This document shows positions 45,197 through 54,085 of a stretch of DNA of 64,000 nt, one piece after another; the first letter of the stretch is position 1, and every line of letters starts with the position of its first letter. The DNA lies in NCBI GenBank assembly GCA_028282725.1, contig JANQHF010000080.1, positions 22,462-86,461 on the forward strand. The letters run 5' to 3'. Both the position numbers and the translations under genes were made by a program. The notes beneath the pieces are model-generated. The model saw only the letters and a program-made list of their open reading frames with translations. It did not search any database and was not told the origin of the DNA. Origin of the DNA: Saprospiraceae bacterium (GTDB lineage Bacteria > Bacteroidota > Bacteroidia > Chitinophagales > Saprospiraceae).

Positions 45197-45288
45197 CGCT
45201 GCATTTATTTGTCTGAGATGAACTTTTAGTGATCCAAATTTTGACCCGTTATATATTGTGTACAATACTTTGTCAAGGGTATTCCTCA

Positions 45289-45822
45289 TTAGTGCAAAGA
45301 TTCACTGAGTTTCACATGTTTTTCAACCATTGGTCTCCAATGTTTCTGACTAGCCATAGTATCGCAAATTTTTTCGTGGAAGTAAACCTGGATCCACGTG
45401 CTATTCTGAAACTCACAGATGTTTTTGTATACCTTTTCAGAATGAATCATTAATCTCATAATGAATTCGTCCTTGGGTTCTCTATGGTTGTTTATAACCT
45501 GACTAAGCCGGACTGGTGTAACGTCAATGTCGTGTGCAAACTTGCTTCGTTTAGAGTATATGATATCCACATATGTCTTTAAAAAGTCTGAAAAATAATT
45601 GTGACTATCAGAAACAGGCTGTTTGATGAATTCTTCCATTCTCAATTTGAGTTGCATCAGTTTTGCACGAATTATTTGATCTCTCGATAAATTCTTCATG
45701 CGTTTCAAGCGAGCCTCCATTAAGGCGGTAGCTTCTGACTTTTGTTCCTTTTTTGATCTATACCTTGAATCTAAACCATATTCAGGATCGACAATCTTGT
45801 CTTTATTTTCCTTGCTTGTCAT
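45289..45822 (-). CDS. XRE-type HTH protein, probable antitoxin
   Basis: A 177-residue protein. The N-terminal 65 residues are charged helices (coiled-coil-like, KKEQKSEATALMEARLKRMK). From about residue 77 a helix-turn-helix follows (FLKTYVDIIYSKRSKFAHDIDV, LSQVINNHREPKDEFIMRL), as in HigA-type antitoxins. It overlaps the upstream GNAT-like gene by 20 bases, the toxin-then-antitoxin order of many modules. It could bind the two dyads upstream of the toxin gene. The partner relation is inference from gene order and size. Confidence 0.7.
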   Translation of the reverse strand: MTSKENKDKIVDPEYGLDSRYRSKKEQKSEATALMEARLKRMKNLSRDQIIRAKLMQLKLRMEEFIKQPVSDSHNYFSDFLKTYVDIIYSKRSKFAHDIDVTPVRLSQVINNHREPKDEFIMRLMIHSEKVYKNICEFQNSTWIQVYFHEKICDTMASQKHWRPMVEKHVKLSESLH

Positions 45823-46270
45823 AATTAGTTATTAAGTCCAATATCTCTGGTACTTCTATATTTAACGTCAAACCAGTTGATCTCATGTTGTACTTGTCGA
45901 TGTAATGCCGGGCAACCTTGCTCTTAGGTCTAAGAGAAACACAAGCTAATTCACCGAACTCTCTAACCGCTATTTTGGCAGCATGAGCAATCAGGTTTCC
46001 GGCAATCCTGCCATATCTTTTGTTTTTTCCTTTGTTTTCTCGGGCCACAGTCAATAGTCTGATGTGAACTCGCCATTCACTTGTGATTTTTTCAATAGAC
46101 AACAGGCCCAAAATATCTGTTGACCCTATGATTTGCAACGTGTACACCTCGTACTGATGCTCCATTCCCCAATCGAAGAAATATCTATCTTTTCCTAAAT
46201 TTTCATAATCTTCAACAGGTAAAATTTCGACTTCATGTTTTACTCGCTTAGAAGTCTCTATAATATTCAT
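45803..46270 (-). CDS. GNAT-like acetyltransferase, candidate toxin
   Basis: A 155-residue protein. The central part has the GNAT motif A pattern: LLTVARENKGKNKRYGRIAGNLIAHAAKIA, with the basic G-x-G-like turn and following helix that hold acetyl-CoA, then an ARHYIDKYNMRSTG segment typical of the fold end. GNAT toxins acetylate charged tRNAs and pair with an HTH antitoxin. Here the HTH gene overlaps by 20 bases. Other GNAT roles are possible. A TATATTTG box lies 5 bases before the start and two dyads lie upstream. Confidence 0.62.
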   Translation of the reverse strand: MNIIETSKRVKHEVEILPVEDYENLGKDRYFFDWGMEHQYEVYTLQIIGSTDILGLLSIEKITSEWRVHIRLLTVARENKGKNKRYGRIAGNLIAHAAKIAVREFGELACVSLRPKSKVARHYIDKYNMRSTGLTLNIEVPEILDLITNYDKQGK

Positions 46271-46274
46271 ACAA

Positions 46275-46282
46275 CAAATATA
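46275..46282 (-). promoter_or_regulatory. Candidate -7 box of the GNAT/XRE module
   Basis: TATATTTG on the minus strand, an exact TAnnTTTG match only 5 bases from the GNAT start, so a transcript from it would be almost leaderless. The only TTG upstream is 26 bases away, longer than usual. The dyad at 46291-46309 lies in this spacer. Confidence 0.4.
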
Positions 46283-46290
46283 AGAAGGAA

Positions 46291-46309
46291 GTTTCCGGGA
46301 TCAGGAAAC
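46291..46309. promoter_or_regulatory. Dyad 1 upstream of GNAT/XRE module
   Basis: GTTTCC - 7 bases - GGAAAC, a perfect 6-bp inverted repeat. It shares its half-site pattern (GTTTMC/GKAAAC) and spacer with dyad 2, whose centre is 31 bases away, about three helix turns. Likely an operator of the neighbouring HTH protein. Confidence 0.5.
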
Positions 46310-46320
46310 AAACATCATAT

Positions 46321-46341
46321 AGTTTACGTTTTATGTAAACT
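46321..46341. promoter_or_regulatory. Dyad 2 upstream of GNAT/XRE module
   Basis: AGTTTAC - 7 bases - GTAAACT, a perfect 7-bp inverted repeat with the same layout as dyad 1. It lies between the GNAT start (46270) and the divergent MBL hydrolase start (46386), so it could affect either gene. Confidence 0.5.
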
Positions 46342-46385
46342 TTAAGAATCTTTTTGACGAATTCCAATGACATCAAATTGACAGG

Positions 46386-47300
46386 ATGACAAATAAAAAA
46401 ATCAATATTCTTGACTTGAGCTTTAAGAATCTTCCACTTGGGATCGCTTCGTTTCTCATCGAGATGGACGGCGGGCCTGTTCTGGTGGAAACGGGACCGC
46501 ACAGTACCTTTGAAATTCTAAAATCAAGAGTTGACAGTCTGGGATATGACATTGAAGATATCCAACACGTATTTCTCACTCATATTCACCTGGATCATGG
46601 TGGTGCCGCGTGGTGCATGGCCGAACATGGCGCCAAAATATACCTCCATCCCTTTGGCTTCAGGCATATGCACGATCCCACAAAACTCCTCGCATCAGCA
46701 ACAAGGATATATGGTGACGAAATGGATAGTCTTTGGGGTACGTTAAAAGCCATTCCCGAAGGGCAGTTGAAGATAGTAAAACACCTGGAAGGGGTACCGA
46801 TAGGAAATAATCGGTTTATTGCGCACCATACCCCTGGCCATGCCAGACACCACATTGCCTGGCAATTGGATAATGATCTGTTTACCGGTGACGTAGCAGG
46901 AGTCAGAATCAATGATGGTCCTGTCATTCCACCTTGTCCACCTCCGGATATTGACCGGGAGGCTTGGTTGAACTCAATAGATCATTGCCTGTCCATTCCC
47001 GGAGTTGATACTTACTTCCTGACACATTTCGGAATGATCAAAAACGTCGCAACTCACATGGGACAATTAAAAAACTCAATCAATGCCTATGTCGATTTTG
47101 TCAAACCCTTCGCTCAAAAAGAAATTGCTCCCAACGAAATTCTTCCGGAATTCAGAAAATTTGTACAGGCATTTCTCAGATCAAATGGCATCTCGGAAGA
47201 AGAATTAATGGCATACGAAGCTGCCAATCCGGCCGATATGAGTGTCTATGGCCTATTGCGCTATTGGACCAAATATTTTGCAAAAATTACCGAATCATAG
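46386..47300 (+). CDS. MBL-fold metallo-hydrolase
   Basis: A 304-residue cytoplasmic metallo-beta-lactamase-fold protein. The metal motif is THIHLDHGG (H66, H68, D70, H71); later ligands are in HHTPGHARHH and LFTGD; a final His in THFG completes the site. An extra helical C-terminal part of about 90 residues follows. The family includes glyoxalase II, lactonases and others; the reaction cannot be set here. It is divergent from the GNAT/XRE module. Confidence 0.88.
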   Translation: MTNKKINILDLSFKNLPLGIASFLIEMDGGPVLVETGPHSTFEILKSRVDSLGYDIEDIQHVFLTHIHLDHGGAAWCMAEHGAKIYLHPFGFRHMHDPTKLLASATRIYGDEMDSLWGTLKAIPEGQLKIVKHLEGVPIGNNRFIAHHTPGHARHHIAWQLDNDLFTGDVAGVRINDGPVIPPCPPPDIDREAWLNSIDHCLSIPGVDTYFLTHFGMIKNVATHMGQLKNSINAYVDFVKPFAQKEIAPNEILPEFRKFVQAFLRSNGISEEELMAYEAANPADMSVYGLLRYWTKYFAKITES

Positions 47301-47571
47301 GATTTGAACCATGAAATCTGCCAATTCAGGCCTCAATCGGACGAAAGACAACTGATTTCGACCTCTTTTTCTATTTTTTTATCTAATTCTGTCACGAATT
47401 TTACAGGAACATGGCTAAATTGATCTTAAAATATTGAATATCAATGCATTGCAATCATTTTCCTGAATTACACCTATGCGAAAAAATAGGTGGTTACCCT
47501 AGGTTATTGATCACCGAAATGGAATGAATATTGCAGCATGAATATATCTACATAATTAAATTCTATTGAAC
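47301..47571. other. 271-base intergenic region
   Basis: No gene seen. It holds a perfect 10-base palindrome CAATGCATTG at 47442-47451 and otherwise A+T-rich sequence. It must contain the promoter of the coiled-coil gene, but no clear -7 box was found. Confidence 0.4.
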
Positions 47572-48528
47572 ATGTCATCAAAAGTAATTTCCGGAATCGC
47601 AATTGTACTGTTGCTATTACTTTCAGGATACCTGTGGTATCAGAACAGCCAACTGAAGAAAGCCAACAAGGCACAAACGGTGGAACTGTCCGAAATGGAG
47701 CAAGTACAAAAGGAGCTTGATGCAGATTACCAGGCTGCGCTTGAAAGCATCGAAGGATTAAGAACTGATAACCAGGAGCTTAATGCCCTTATCGATAATC
47801 AGAAAGAAGAGTTAAAAGCTCAAAAAACAAAGATCAATAATTTGATCTGGGCACGAAGAGAGTTGGACAAGGCACGAGAAGAGATCGCCAAGTTTGAAAC
47901 CCTCACCGCACAATACCTCGCCGAGATTAGTGATCTGAAATCTCAGAATGAATTATTGGCTTCAGCCAATCAAAAACTGTCCAATGATATAGTGGTCCTC
48001 AACGAGAACCTGACGGCAGAAAAAGAGTTGACTTCAGAATTGACTGAGACCAGGGCGGTACTCATGAGTGAAAAGGAAACCCTAGTTGAGAAAAATGCCG
48101 CATTGTCTGACAAGGTGGAAATCGGATCTGCCATTAAGGTCAATTGGATGAGTCTGGAAGGCGGTGAAGTTAAAGACAACGGAGAGTGGAAAAGACGTAA
48201 GATTGCCAAAAGATCAAAGACACTCAGAACTTGTTTCAGAACCGAAACAAATGTAGTAGTTCCCGCAGGTGAAGAAACGTTCTTCCTGCGTATTGTAGGA
48301 CCATCCGGTGAGACCATCGCCAGCGATGATTCCGGTTCAGGTGAGTTAACTGATAAACTGACAGGAGAAGTGGTGCGCTACACCATGTCCGGGACACTGA
48401 CATACAACAATGAGGATACCGAAGCCTGTATGGATTGGGATCCCAGTGTAGAAGTGTCCAAAGGAATCTATGTCGTTGAAATTTACAACAAAGGATACCG
48501 CGTAGGTACGGGAGAATTCAAATTATAG
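47572..48528 (+). CDS. Membrane-anchored coiled-coil protein
   Basis: About 318 residues from ATG 47572 (a TTG lies 6 bases before it). An N-terminal transmembrane helix (about residues 5-23) is followed by a long coiled coil (about 25-180, rich in E/K/L heptads) and a C-terminal beta-rich domain of about 130 residues (KTLRTCFRTETNVVVPAGEETFFLRIVGPSG..., EVSKGIYVVEIYNKGYRVGTGEFKL). Family not named; similar proteins are seen in Bacteroidota. Function unknown. A strong terminator follows it. Confidence 0.82.
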   Translation: MSSKVISGIAIVLLLLLSGYLWYQNSQLKKANKAQTVELSEMEQVQKELDADYQAALESIEGLRTDNQELNALIDNQKEELKAQKTKINNLIWARRELDKAREEIAKFETLTAQYLAEISDLKSQNELLASANQKLSNDIVVLNENLTAEKELTSELTETRAVLMSEKETLVEKNAALSDKVEIGSAIKVNWMSLEGGEVKDNGEWKRRKIAKRSKTLRTCFRTETNVVVPAGEETFFLRIVGPSGETIASDDSGSGELTDKLTGEVVRYTMSGTLTYNNEDTEACMDWDPSVEVSKGIYVVEIYNKGYRVGTGEFKL

Positions 48529-48574
48529 ACTTTTTTGCCCACTTCAGGGCCATCCACATAAACCGTAAACCTAG

Positions 48575-48606
48575 AAGGTCCCGTCAACAAACGGGACCTT
48601 TTTATT
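48575..48606 (+). terminator. Intrinsic terminator after coiled-coil gene
   Basis: A perfect 10-bp stem AAGGTCCCGT / ACGGGACCTT with loop CAACAA, followed by TTTATTT. It lies 46 bases after the stop and ends the transcript of the coiled-coil protein. Confidence 0.88.
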
Positions 48607-48643
48607 TGGACTACATTTATATCAAAATTGCAGGTAAGAATAG

Positions 48644-49009
48644 ATGAAGGTGATGATTATCGGGGCTTCTCTAAAGCCTCAGAGAATGAGCAATAGAGTA
48701 ATCCGGTTATTGGCAAAAATGGAGATACCAACAGTGGCCATTGGACGAACCAAAGGTCAAATAGGAAAAATTCGGATAGAAGATCAGTTGACGAAACATT
48801 CACGCGTAGATATTGTAAGCTTGTATATACGTCCCGAATTACAGGCAACCTATTATGACTATCTGCTTCAAACCATACACCCTAAGCGAGTCATTTTTAA
48901 TCCGGGAAGTGAAAACGAGGAGTTTTCGGATCTACTGAGCAGGAGCGGAATCACTGTCGAAAATGCATGTACCTTGGTATTACTGCAGACAGGTCAATTC
49001 ACAGATTAG
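48644..49009 (+). CDS. CoA-binding domain protein
   Basis: A 121-residue single-domain Rossmann protein of the CoA-binding (YccU-like) type: MIIGASLKPQRMSN opens the nucleotide loop and IFNPGSENEE follows in the middle. These small proteins bind CoA, role unknown. The last 11 bases overlap the stop region of the convergent RluD-like gene. Confidence 0.85.
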   Translation: MKVMIIGASLKPQRMSNRVIRLLAKMEIPTVAIGRTKGQIGKIRIEDQLTKHSRVDIVSLYIRPELQATYYDYLLQTIHPKRVIFNPGSENEEFSDLLSRSGITVENACTLVLLQTGQFTD

Positions 49010-50039
49010 ATCGTTTTTGCTCGAAATATCCCTCCCATTTCCGGATCACATTTAGCATATCGTCAGGAAGAGTTGAATCAAAGGTCATCCTTTCTCCTGT
49101 ATCCGGATGGTCAAACCCAATCGTTTTCGCATGAAGGCAATGCCGGTTGCAAAGGGCAAGACAATTGGTGACGAATTGTTTGTACTTCGTATAAACCGTA
49201 CCCTTCATAATTTGGTCGCCCCCGTATTTACCATCACCAAAAACAGGATGACCAACGTGTTTCATATGTACCCTGATCTGGTGCGTCCTCCCGGTTTCTA
49301 GTTGACATTCTACAAGGCTTACATAGTAGAAGTCTTTCAGGACGCGAAAATGAGTTTTGGCAGCTTTTCCATATTCTCCATCTTCATACACATCCATCTT
49401 TGCCCTGTCTCGCATACTTCGTCCTATATGTCCTTCTATGGATCCTTCCACTTCGTCAAAATTTCCCCAGACTATGGCATGGTACTTCCTCATAACCGTA
49501 TGGTTGAAAAATTGTCTGGCCAGATGTGTCATCGCATAATCCGTCTTGGCAATGATCATCAGTCCTGTGGTGTCCTTGTCAATTCTATGAACAATACCCG
49601 GCCGATCCCTGGGATTATTGGGTAGTAGCGGCAAATCCAGGTTTTGAAAGTAATAGGTCAATGCATTGACCAGGGTGCCGTTTGGATTACTGATTCCAGG
49701 GTGGACGACCATGCCGGCTGGTTTATTAATGATCATCAGAGCGTCGTCTTCATAGATCACTTTCAGTGGAATATTCTCCGGTAAGACGTCCATTTCCCTG
49801 AAGGGATCATGTGCCATAAACACCTGTATGAAATCATTGGGTTTGACTTTGTAATTGGGTTTGATCTGTTTCTTGTTGACGAGGATGGCCCCGGCCCTGA
49901 TCGCATTCTGAAGTCGGTTACGGGAGACCTTTTCCAATCGGCCCATAAGATACCTGTCAATCCGCATCATTTCCTGACCTGCATCGACGATGATTTCATT
50001 ATGAATAAAGAGATTTTTTTCTTCCTCAGGGGTATTCAT
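48999..50039 (-). CDS. RluD-like rRNA pseudouridine synthase
   Basis: About 346 residues from ATG 50039; the frame is open to 50111, but the shorter start is better placed. An N-terminal S4 RNA-binding domain (MRIDRYLMGRLEKVSRNRLQNAI, GAILVNKKQIKPNYKV) precedes the RluA-family catalytic domain with the key aspartate in HRIDKDTTGLMI. It isomerises uridines in 23S rRNA, most like RluD. Cytoplasmic. Confidence 0.92.
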   Translation of the reverse strand: MNTPEEEKNLFIHNEIIVDAGQEMMRIDRYLMGRLEKVSRNRLQNAIRAGAILVNKKQIKPNYKVKPNDFIQVFMAHDPFREMDVLPENIPLKVIYEDDALMIINKPAGMVVHPGISNPNGTLVNALTYYFQNLDLPLLPNNPRDRPGIVHRIDKDTTGLMIIAKTDYAMTHLARQFFNHTVMRKYHAIVWGNFDEVEGSIEGHIGRSMRDRAKMDVYEDGEYGKAAKTHFRVLKDFYYVSLVECQLETGRTHQIRVHMKHVGHPVFGDGKYGGDQIMKGTVYTKYKQFVTNCLALCNRHCLHAKTIGFDHPDTGERMTFDSTLPDDMLNVIRKWEGYFEQKRSNL

Positions 50040-50130
50040 GTGTGAAGGTGAGATTCGCCCAAAATTAAGACCTTCCCTACACCTAACCACTATTTCGATG
50101 GAAGCGTGCATGATTAAAATCGATTAAAAT

Positions 50131-50138
50131 TACTTTTG
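50131..50138 (+). promoter_or_regulatory. Candidate -7 box of the trans-sulfuration gene
   Basis: TACTTTTG, an exact TAnnTTTG match, 18 bases before the ATG at 50156. No TTG at the usual -33 spacing. Confidence 0.45.
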
Positions 50139-50155
50139 AGTTAAATCTTAACCTT

Positions 50156-51352
50156 ATGGCTCGAATCAGTACGCTTTGTGTCCGTGAATCGGACGATTTT
50201 CGAACAACTACTCCTCATCAACTCCCCATATACGCAACCTCATCCTTTAAATTGGATAGTGTTGAAGAAGGAATGGAAATCTTCAAGGACCCGAGTCAGG
50301 GGCATTTGTACGGGAGATTTGGAAATCCTACCATCGATGCGGTCGCGGACAAAATTGCAAGAATAGAAGCCCATGGAACAGGGATCACCGAGTGCTGGGG
50401 AATTATGACTTCCTCCGGAATGTCGGCCATTGCCACCGTATTGCATGCCGAACTTTCGACCGGGGATCAAATCCTCACTCAGGGCAACCTGTACGGAGGC
50501 ACTACCGAACTCATCAAAAATACCATGTCTTCAAGCGGTGTCGTGACCATTCTAACGAACCTCCCGGATCTCAATGAGGTGGAAATCAAGTTGAGGGACA
50601 ATCCGGGCATCCGTGTCCTGTATTTTGAGACCCCTTCCAATCCTGCCCTTGATACGATCGATATTGAGGAAATCTGCAAACTTGCGCGCAATTATAACGT
50701 GATCACCATTGTAGATAATACTTTTTGCACACCGGTTTTACAGCAGCCCTTAAAGTACGGAGTAGATTACATCATCCACTCCACCACTAAGTATATCAAT
50801 GGTCATGGCAACTCGATTTCAGGAATCGTAATCGGAATGGGAGACGAGAACCGCAATAAGATTTGGAAAACCATGAAGCTGATGGGTACGAATAGCAATC
50901 CCTGGGACGCCTGGCTTGTGAACAACGGCATCAAAACCCTCTCCCTGAGAATGGAACGCCATAGCCAAAATGGAAGATCACTGGCTTCATTTCTGAAGGA
51001 TCATCCTAAGGTTGAATCAGTCAATTACCTGGGTCTGGAAGATCATCCCTACCATGAATTGGCTAAAAAGCAAATGAATGATTTTGGAGGCATGCTATGC
51101 TTCGAAGTCCGGGGTGGGTTAAATGCAGGCATTCAATTTATGAATCAGGTAAAAATGGGCACCCTTGCTCCCACACTGGGTGATATTGATACCTTGATCA
51201 TGCACCCTGCAAGTATGTCACATTTAAATATAGAGCCGGCCATCCGAAAAAGAAATGGAATCACAGATGGTCTCATTCGCGTTTCTGTCGGTATCGAACA
51301 TATAGATGATCTGAAGGAGGATTTCGATCGTTCATTAAAAGCTCTTGATTAA
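50156..51352 (+). CDS. Cys/Met metabolism PLP-dependent enzyme (trans-sulfuration type)
   Basis: A 398-residue fold-I PLP enzyme of the cystathionine gamma-synthase/methionine gamma-lyase family. The PLP lysine is in HSTTKYINGHG; YGRFGNPT, SSGMSAI and ETPSNPALD mark cofactor and substrate contacts. It could be cystathionine synthase or lyase, O-acetylhomoserine sulfhydrylase or methionine gamma-lyase; the sequence alone does not separate these. No other met gene is next to it. Cytoplasmic. Confidence 0.9.
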   Translation: MARISTLCVRESDDFRTTTPHQLPIYATSSFKLDSVEEGMEIFKDPSQGHLYGRFGNPTIDAVADKIARIEAHGTGITECWGIMTSSGMSAIATVLHAELSTGDQILTQGNLYGGTTELIKNTMSSSGVVTILTNLPDLNEVEIKLRDNPGIRVLYFETPSNPALDTIDIEEICKLARNYNVITIVDNTFCTPVLQQPLKYGVDYIIHSTTKYINGHGNSISGIVIGMGDENRNKIWKTMKLMGTNSNPWDAWLVNNGIKTLSLRMERHSQNGRSLASFLKDHPKVESVNYLGLEDHPYHELAKKQMNDFGGMLCFEVRGGLNAGIQFMNQVKMGTLAPTLGDIDTLIMHPASMSHLNIEPAIRKRNGITDGLIRVSVGIEHIDDLKEDFDRSLKALD

Positions 51353-51422
51353 AGCTCGTGAATGTCGGCTTGCTTGTGTTGTTTTAGTATTTTCACCAAT
51401 CAGGAATCCCTAAAAAGATGAT

Positions 51423-52631
51423 ATGAAAAGTTCGGTTCGCATTCAGTTAATGGTGATGATGTTTTTGGAATTCTTTGTGTGGGGCACGTGGTATGCCACC
51501 ATGGGAGCTTATCTGGGAGAAATTGGCTTTACGGGCGTAGAAAATGGGGCGGCATACAGCACGGTCAACTTTGGAGCAATCCTGTCTCCATTTATCATTG
51601 GCATGATCGCTGACAGATTTTTTTCCGCACAAAAGGTCCTCGGTATTATTCACATCTTCGGTGCCGGTTTGCTCTGGTATGTTTCGACCATTACTGATCC
51701 GACTGCTTTCTTTTGGGTCCTGTTAATGTATGCGGTCATATTTATGCCAACCCTTGCCCTGGTGAATGCAATCAGTTTTTATCAAATGACAAGTCCCGAG
51801 AAAGAGTTTCCGGGTGTTCGCGTGGTGGGCACGATTAGCTGGATTGTAGCGGGAATCGTCATTTCACAACTTGCATTTGACAAGAGTGCCAATCAATTCA
51901 TTGTCGGCGCAATCGCCTCACTCGTACTGGGTCTTTATTCTTTCTTTCTACCTGATACACCCCCTAAATCAAAGGGAAGTCGTCCGACGGTCAGGGATAT
52001 TCTGGGTTTGGATGCCCTGGCATTATTTAAAAGCCGGAGTTTCTCGATATTCATATTGTGTTCGTTCCTGATCTCGATCCCATTGGCATTTTACTTTTCT
52101 CTAGCCGGAAGGTTCTTAGCGGATGAAGGATTTGCAAAGGTGGGATCCACATTGAGCCTGGGACAAGCCTCAGAGATCATCTTTATGTTGCTGATGCCCT
52201 TTTTCTTCGTACGACTCGGAGTCAAAAAGATGTTATTGATCGGCATGCTGGCCTGGGCTGTTCGTTACGTACTCTTTGCATATGGCAATAGTGAAGAACT
52301 GGTCTTCATGTTTTACCTGGGCATCTTACTCCATGGTATCTGTTATGACTTCTTCTTTGTAACCGGCCAGATCTACGTAGATAATACTGCTCCCAAAGAG
52401 ATCCAGGCCAGTGCGCAGGGATTGATTTCTGTGATCACTTATGGATTCGGCATGTTGATAGGATCCTTGTCCAGTGGGTGGGTAGCCGATCGATTTACGG
52501 GAGCGGATGGAGTCCTTCAATGGAATAACATCTGGATAGTTCCAGCCGTCATGGCAGTGGTGAGTGCCCTGGCCTTCACAATACTATTCAAGGATGAAAA
52601 GCAGGTCTCATCCGTTCCAGATGCAAACTGA
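51423..52631 (+). CDS. Nucleoside:H+ symporter (NupG-like MFS)
   Basis: A 402-residue protein with about 12 transmembrane helices of the nucleoside:H+ symporter family. Helix 1 (FLEFFVWGTWYATMGAYL), the loop AYSTVNFGAILSPFIIGMIADRFF and the helix with LHGICYDFFFVTGQIYVD match NupG/XapB-type permeases. Likely imports nucleosides across the inner membrane. It is 70 bases after the PLP enzyme gene. Confidence 0.88.
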   Translation: MKSSVRIQLMVMMFLEFFVWGTWYATMGAYLGEIGFTGVENGAAYSTVNFGAILSPFIIGMIADRFFSAQKVLGIIHIFGAGLLWYVSTITDPTAFFWVLLMYAVIFMPTLALVNAISFYQMTSPEKEFPGVRVVGTISWIVAGIVISQLAFDKSANQFIVGAIASLVLGLYSFFLPDTPPKSKGSRPTVRDILGLDALALFKSRSFSIFILCSFLISIPLAFYFSLAGRFLADEGFAKVGSTLSLGQASEIIFMLLMPFFFVRLGVKKMLLIGMLAWAVRYVLFAYGNSEELVFMFYLGILLHGICYDFFFVTGQIYVDNTAPKEIQASAQGLISVITYGFGMLIGSLSSGWVADRFTGADGVLQWNNIWIVPAVMAVVSALAFTILFKDEKQVSSVPDAN

Positions 52632-52648
52632 CATAGATTATAAAGGGA

Positions 52649-54034
52649 TTAAGCAACAGCTCTTTTCCGCTTAGTTTTGAACAGTTCCTTTATTTCCTTC
52701 TCCTTCATGAAACCCATGTCCAGGAAGACGGCTGATACGAACTTCTTGATATCCTGGTAGTCCTTACTTCTCTTTTCAGTAAACCTTCTCAGCAATTTCT
52801 TGACATAGATCATACTTATACCCTTTATATTCTGGTTAAACTGCTCGTTGTCAAACGCATTCATGTAGGTAGTAAATACCTTGTTCAACTCAAAATATTC
52901 ATTGAAATCATCTTCGGACAAAACTGAAAGAAAGCTGTCAAACTTATTGAAAATCGCATTGCGAAGACAGTCATTTTGCGGAGAAAGACCCCGGTTGGAG
53001 TTGTGGTAATTTCTTGCAATATCTATTGCATCCGGGTTGAGATAGCCAATATTGTCAATTTGATGAATCGTTGCCACGAATTCTTTGAAGATAATCGATT
53101 GGGATTTCGAGATCACGCCATTCATACGTGCAAACTCTTCAGGACCCAGCCCATTGGATTCGGACTGCATTTTACCCAGAGCTCTGAAATATGACTCTTC
53201 TTCCTCTTCCAGGTCTTTGTAATCTCCCAATCGCCTGGAAAGAACGGTATGTTCATCTGGCTGTATATCAAAATGGAAACCGATGAGCATCAGTATCTCC
53301 AGATCTTCGATGCTCCTCCCGAGACGTTCGTTGTCGATGATGCCTTTGAGATAGGAGTAGACACTGTTACCGGCCGCACTTCCAAGAGAAGCCCTGTACT
53401 TCAAAAAATTTACAACTGAGCGATATTCAATTTTCATTTCCGCATTCGAAGTGGGTAATGAAGCTGTCAGGTAGTTAAACGACTTAAATTGCTTGGAATA
53501 TCTCTTGTAATTCGTATGCCTCGATCTAACATCCCTGTACTTGGGATCTTTGAGACCCTGGAGATAGGATTTAACCAGTTTATTGCTGACTTCAAGAATC
53601 AAATTCGAAATCCAAATATCACTGCTAAGCGCAAATCCAATCTCGACCGTTTGACCGATCCTGTTTTTCAGAATATCAAAATTTGAAGAATTACAAATCG
53701 AAAGCAGTATCTTTTTAAAATGTTCTTGTGGTCGAATATATTTGAAATCATCATTGACCGCACCTCTCAACACTGAATACCCAAGAATTCGCGGCAGGAA
53801 CAATCCTTCCAACATCGGATCCAACAAGGCTTCCTCCAATGCCTCTAACTGAAGAGGTTCAGTTTTAGCAACATCGAGATGTAATTCTTCAATCTGCGGC
53901 TCGAATTCTTCCTTGAGTGCATTGTAAAATGATTCGTCCTCTTCCTCAAGGTAGTTTTGCAGATGTTCGGAATCTTGAATGGACTCCTTTATTTTATTAA
54001 GCACTTCGAGGTACTTGTTGTCTACTTCATTCAT
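52649..54034 (-). CDS. Conserved protein of unknown function, 461 residues
   Basis: A 461-residue protein that I do not recognise. It is cytoplasmic and mostly helical. An acidic N-terminus (KESIQDSEHLQNYLEEEDESFYN) precedes a folded part (about 60-280), an acidic linker (DLEEEEESYFR) and a helical C-terminal half ending in a basic tail (KTKRKRAVA). No enzyme motif was seen. It lies downstream of rpsP on the same strand, 51 bases away. Its place beside ribosomal genes does not prove a ribosomal role. Confidence 0.75.
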   Translation of the reverse strand: MNEVDNKYLEVLNKIKESIQDSEHLQNYLEEEDESFYNALKEEFEPQIEELHLDVAKTEPLQLEALEEALLDPMLEGLFLPRILGYSVLRGAVNDDFKYIRPQEHFKKILLSICNSSNFDILKNRIGQTVEIGFALSSDIWISNLILEVSNKLVKSYLQGLKDPKYRDVRSRHTNYKRYSKQFKSFNYLTASLPTSNAEMKIEYRSVVNFLKYRASLGSAAGNSVYSYLKGIIDNERLGRSIEDLEILMLIGFHFDIQPDEHTVLSRRLGDYKDLEEEEESYFRALGKMQSESNGLGPEEFARMNGVISKSQSIIFKEFVATIHQIDNIGYLNPDAIDIARNYHNSNRGLSPQNDCLRNAIFNKFDSFLSVLSEDDFNEYFELNKVFTTYMNAFDNEQFNQNIKGISMIYVKKLLRRFTEKRSKDYQDIKKFVSAVFLDMGFMKEKEIKELFKTKRKRAVA

Positions 54035-54085
54035 GACTTAAAACAGATAGGGTGATGATAAAAAAATTCCCAGTTCGTCTCCTTC

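Noticed and set aside
45254..45267. TATTGT-GT-ACAATA dyad between rpe and the HTH gene
   Set aside because: It lies after the HTH gene, not at a promoter, and is short and A+T rich, so chance is likely.
46248..46502. An 84-codon minus-strand frame before the GNAT gene
   Set aside because: It overlaps the start of the MBL hydrolase on the other strand and the two dyads, has no family features and reads as a shadow frame.
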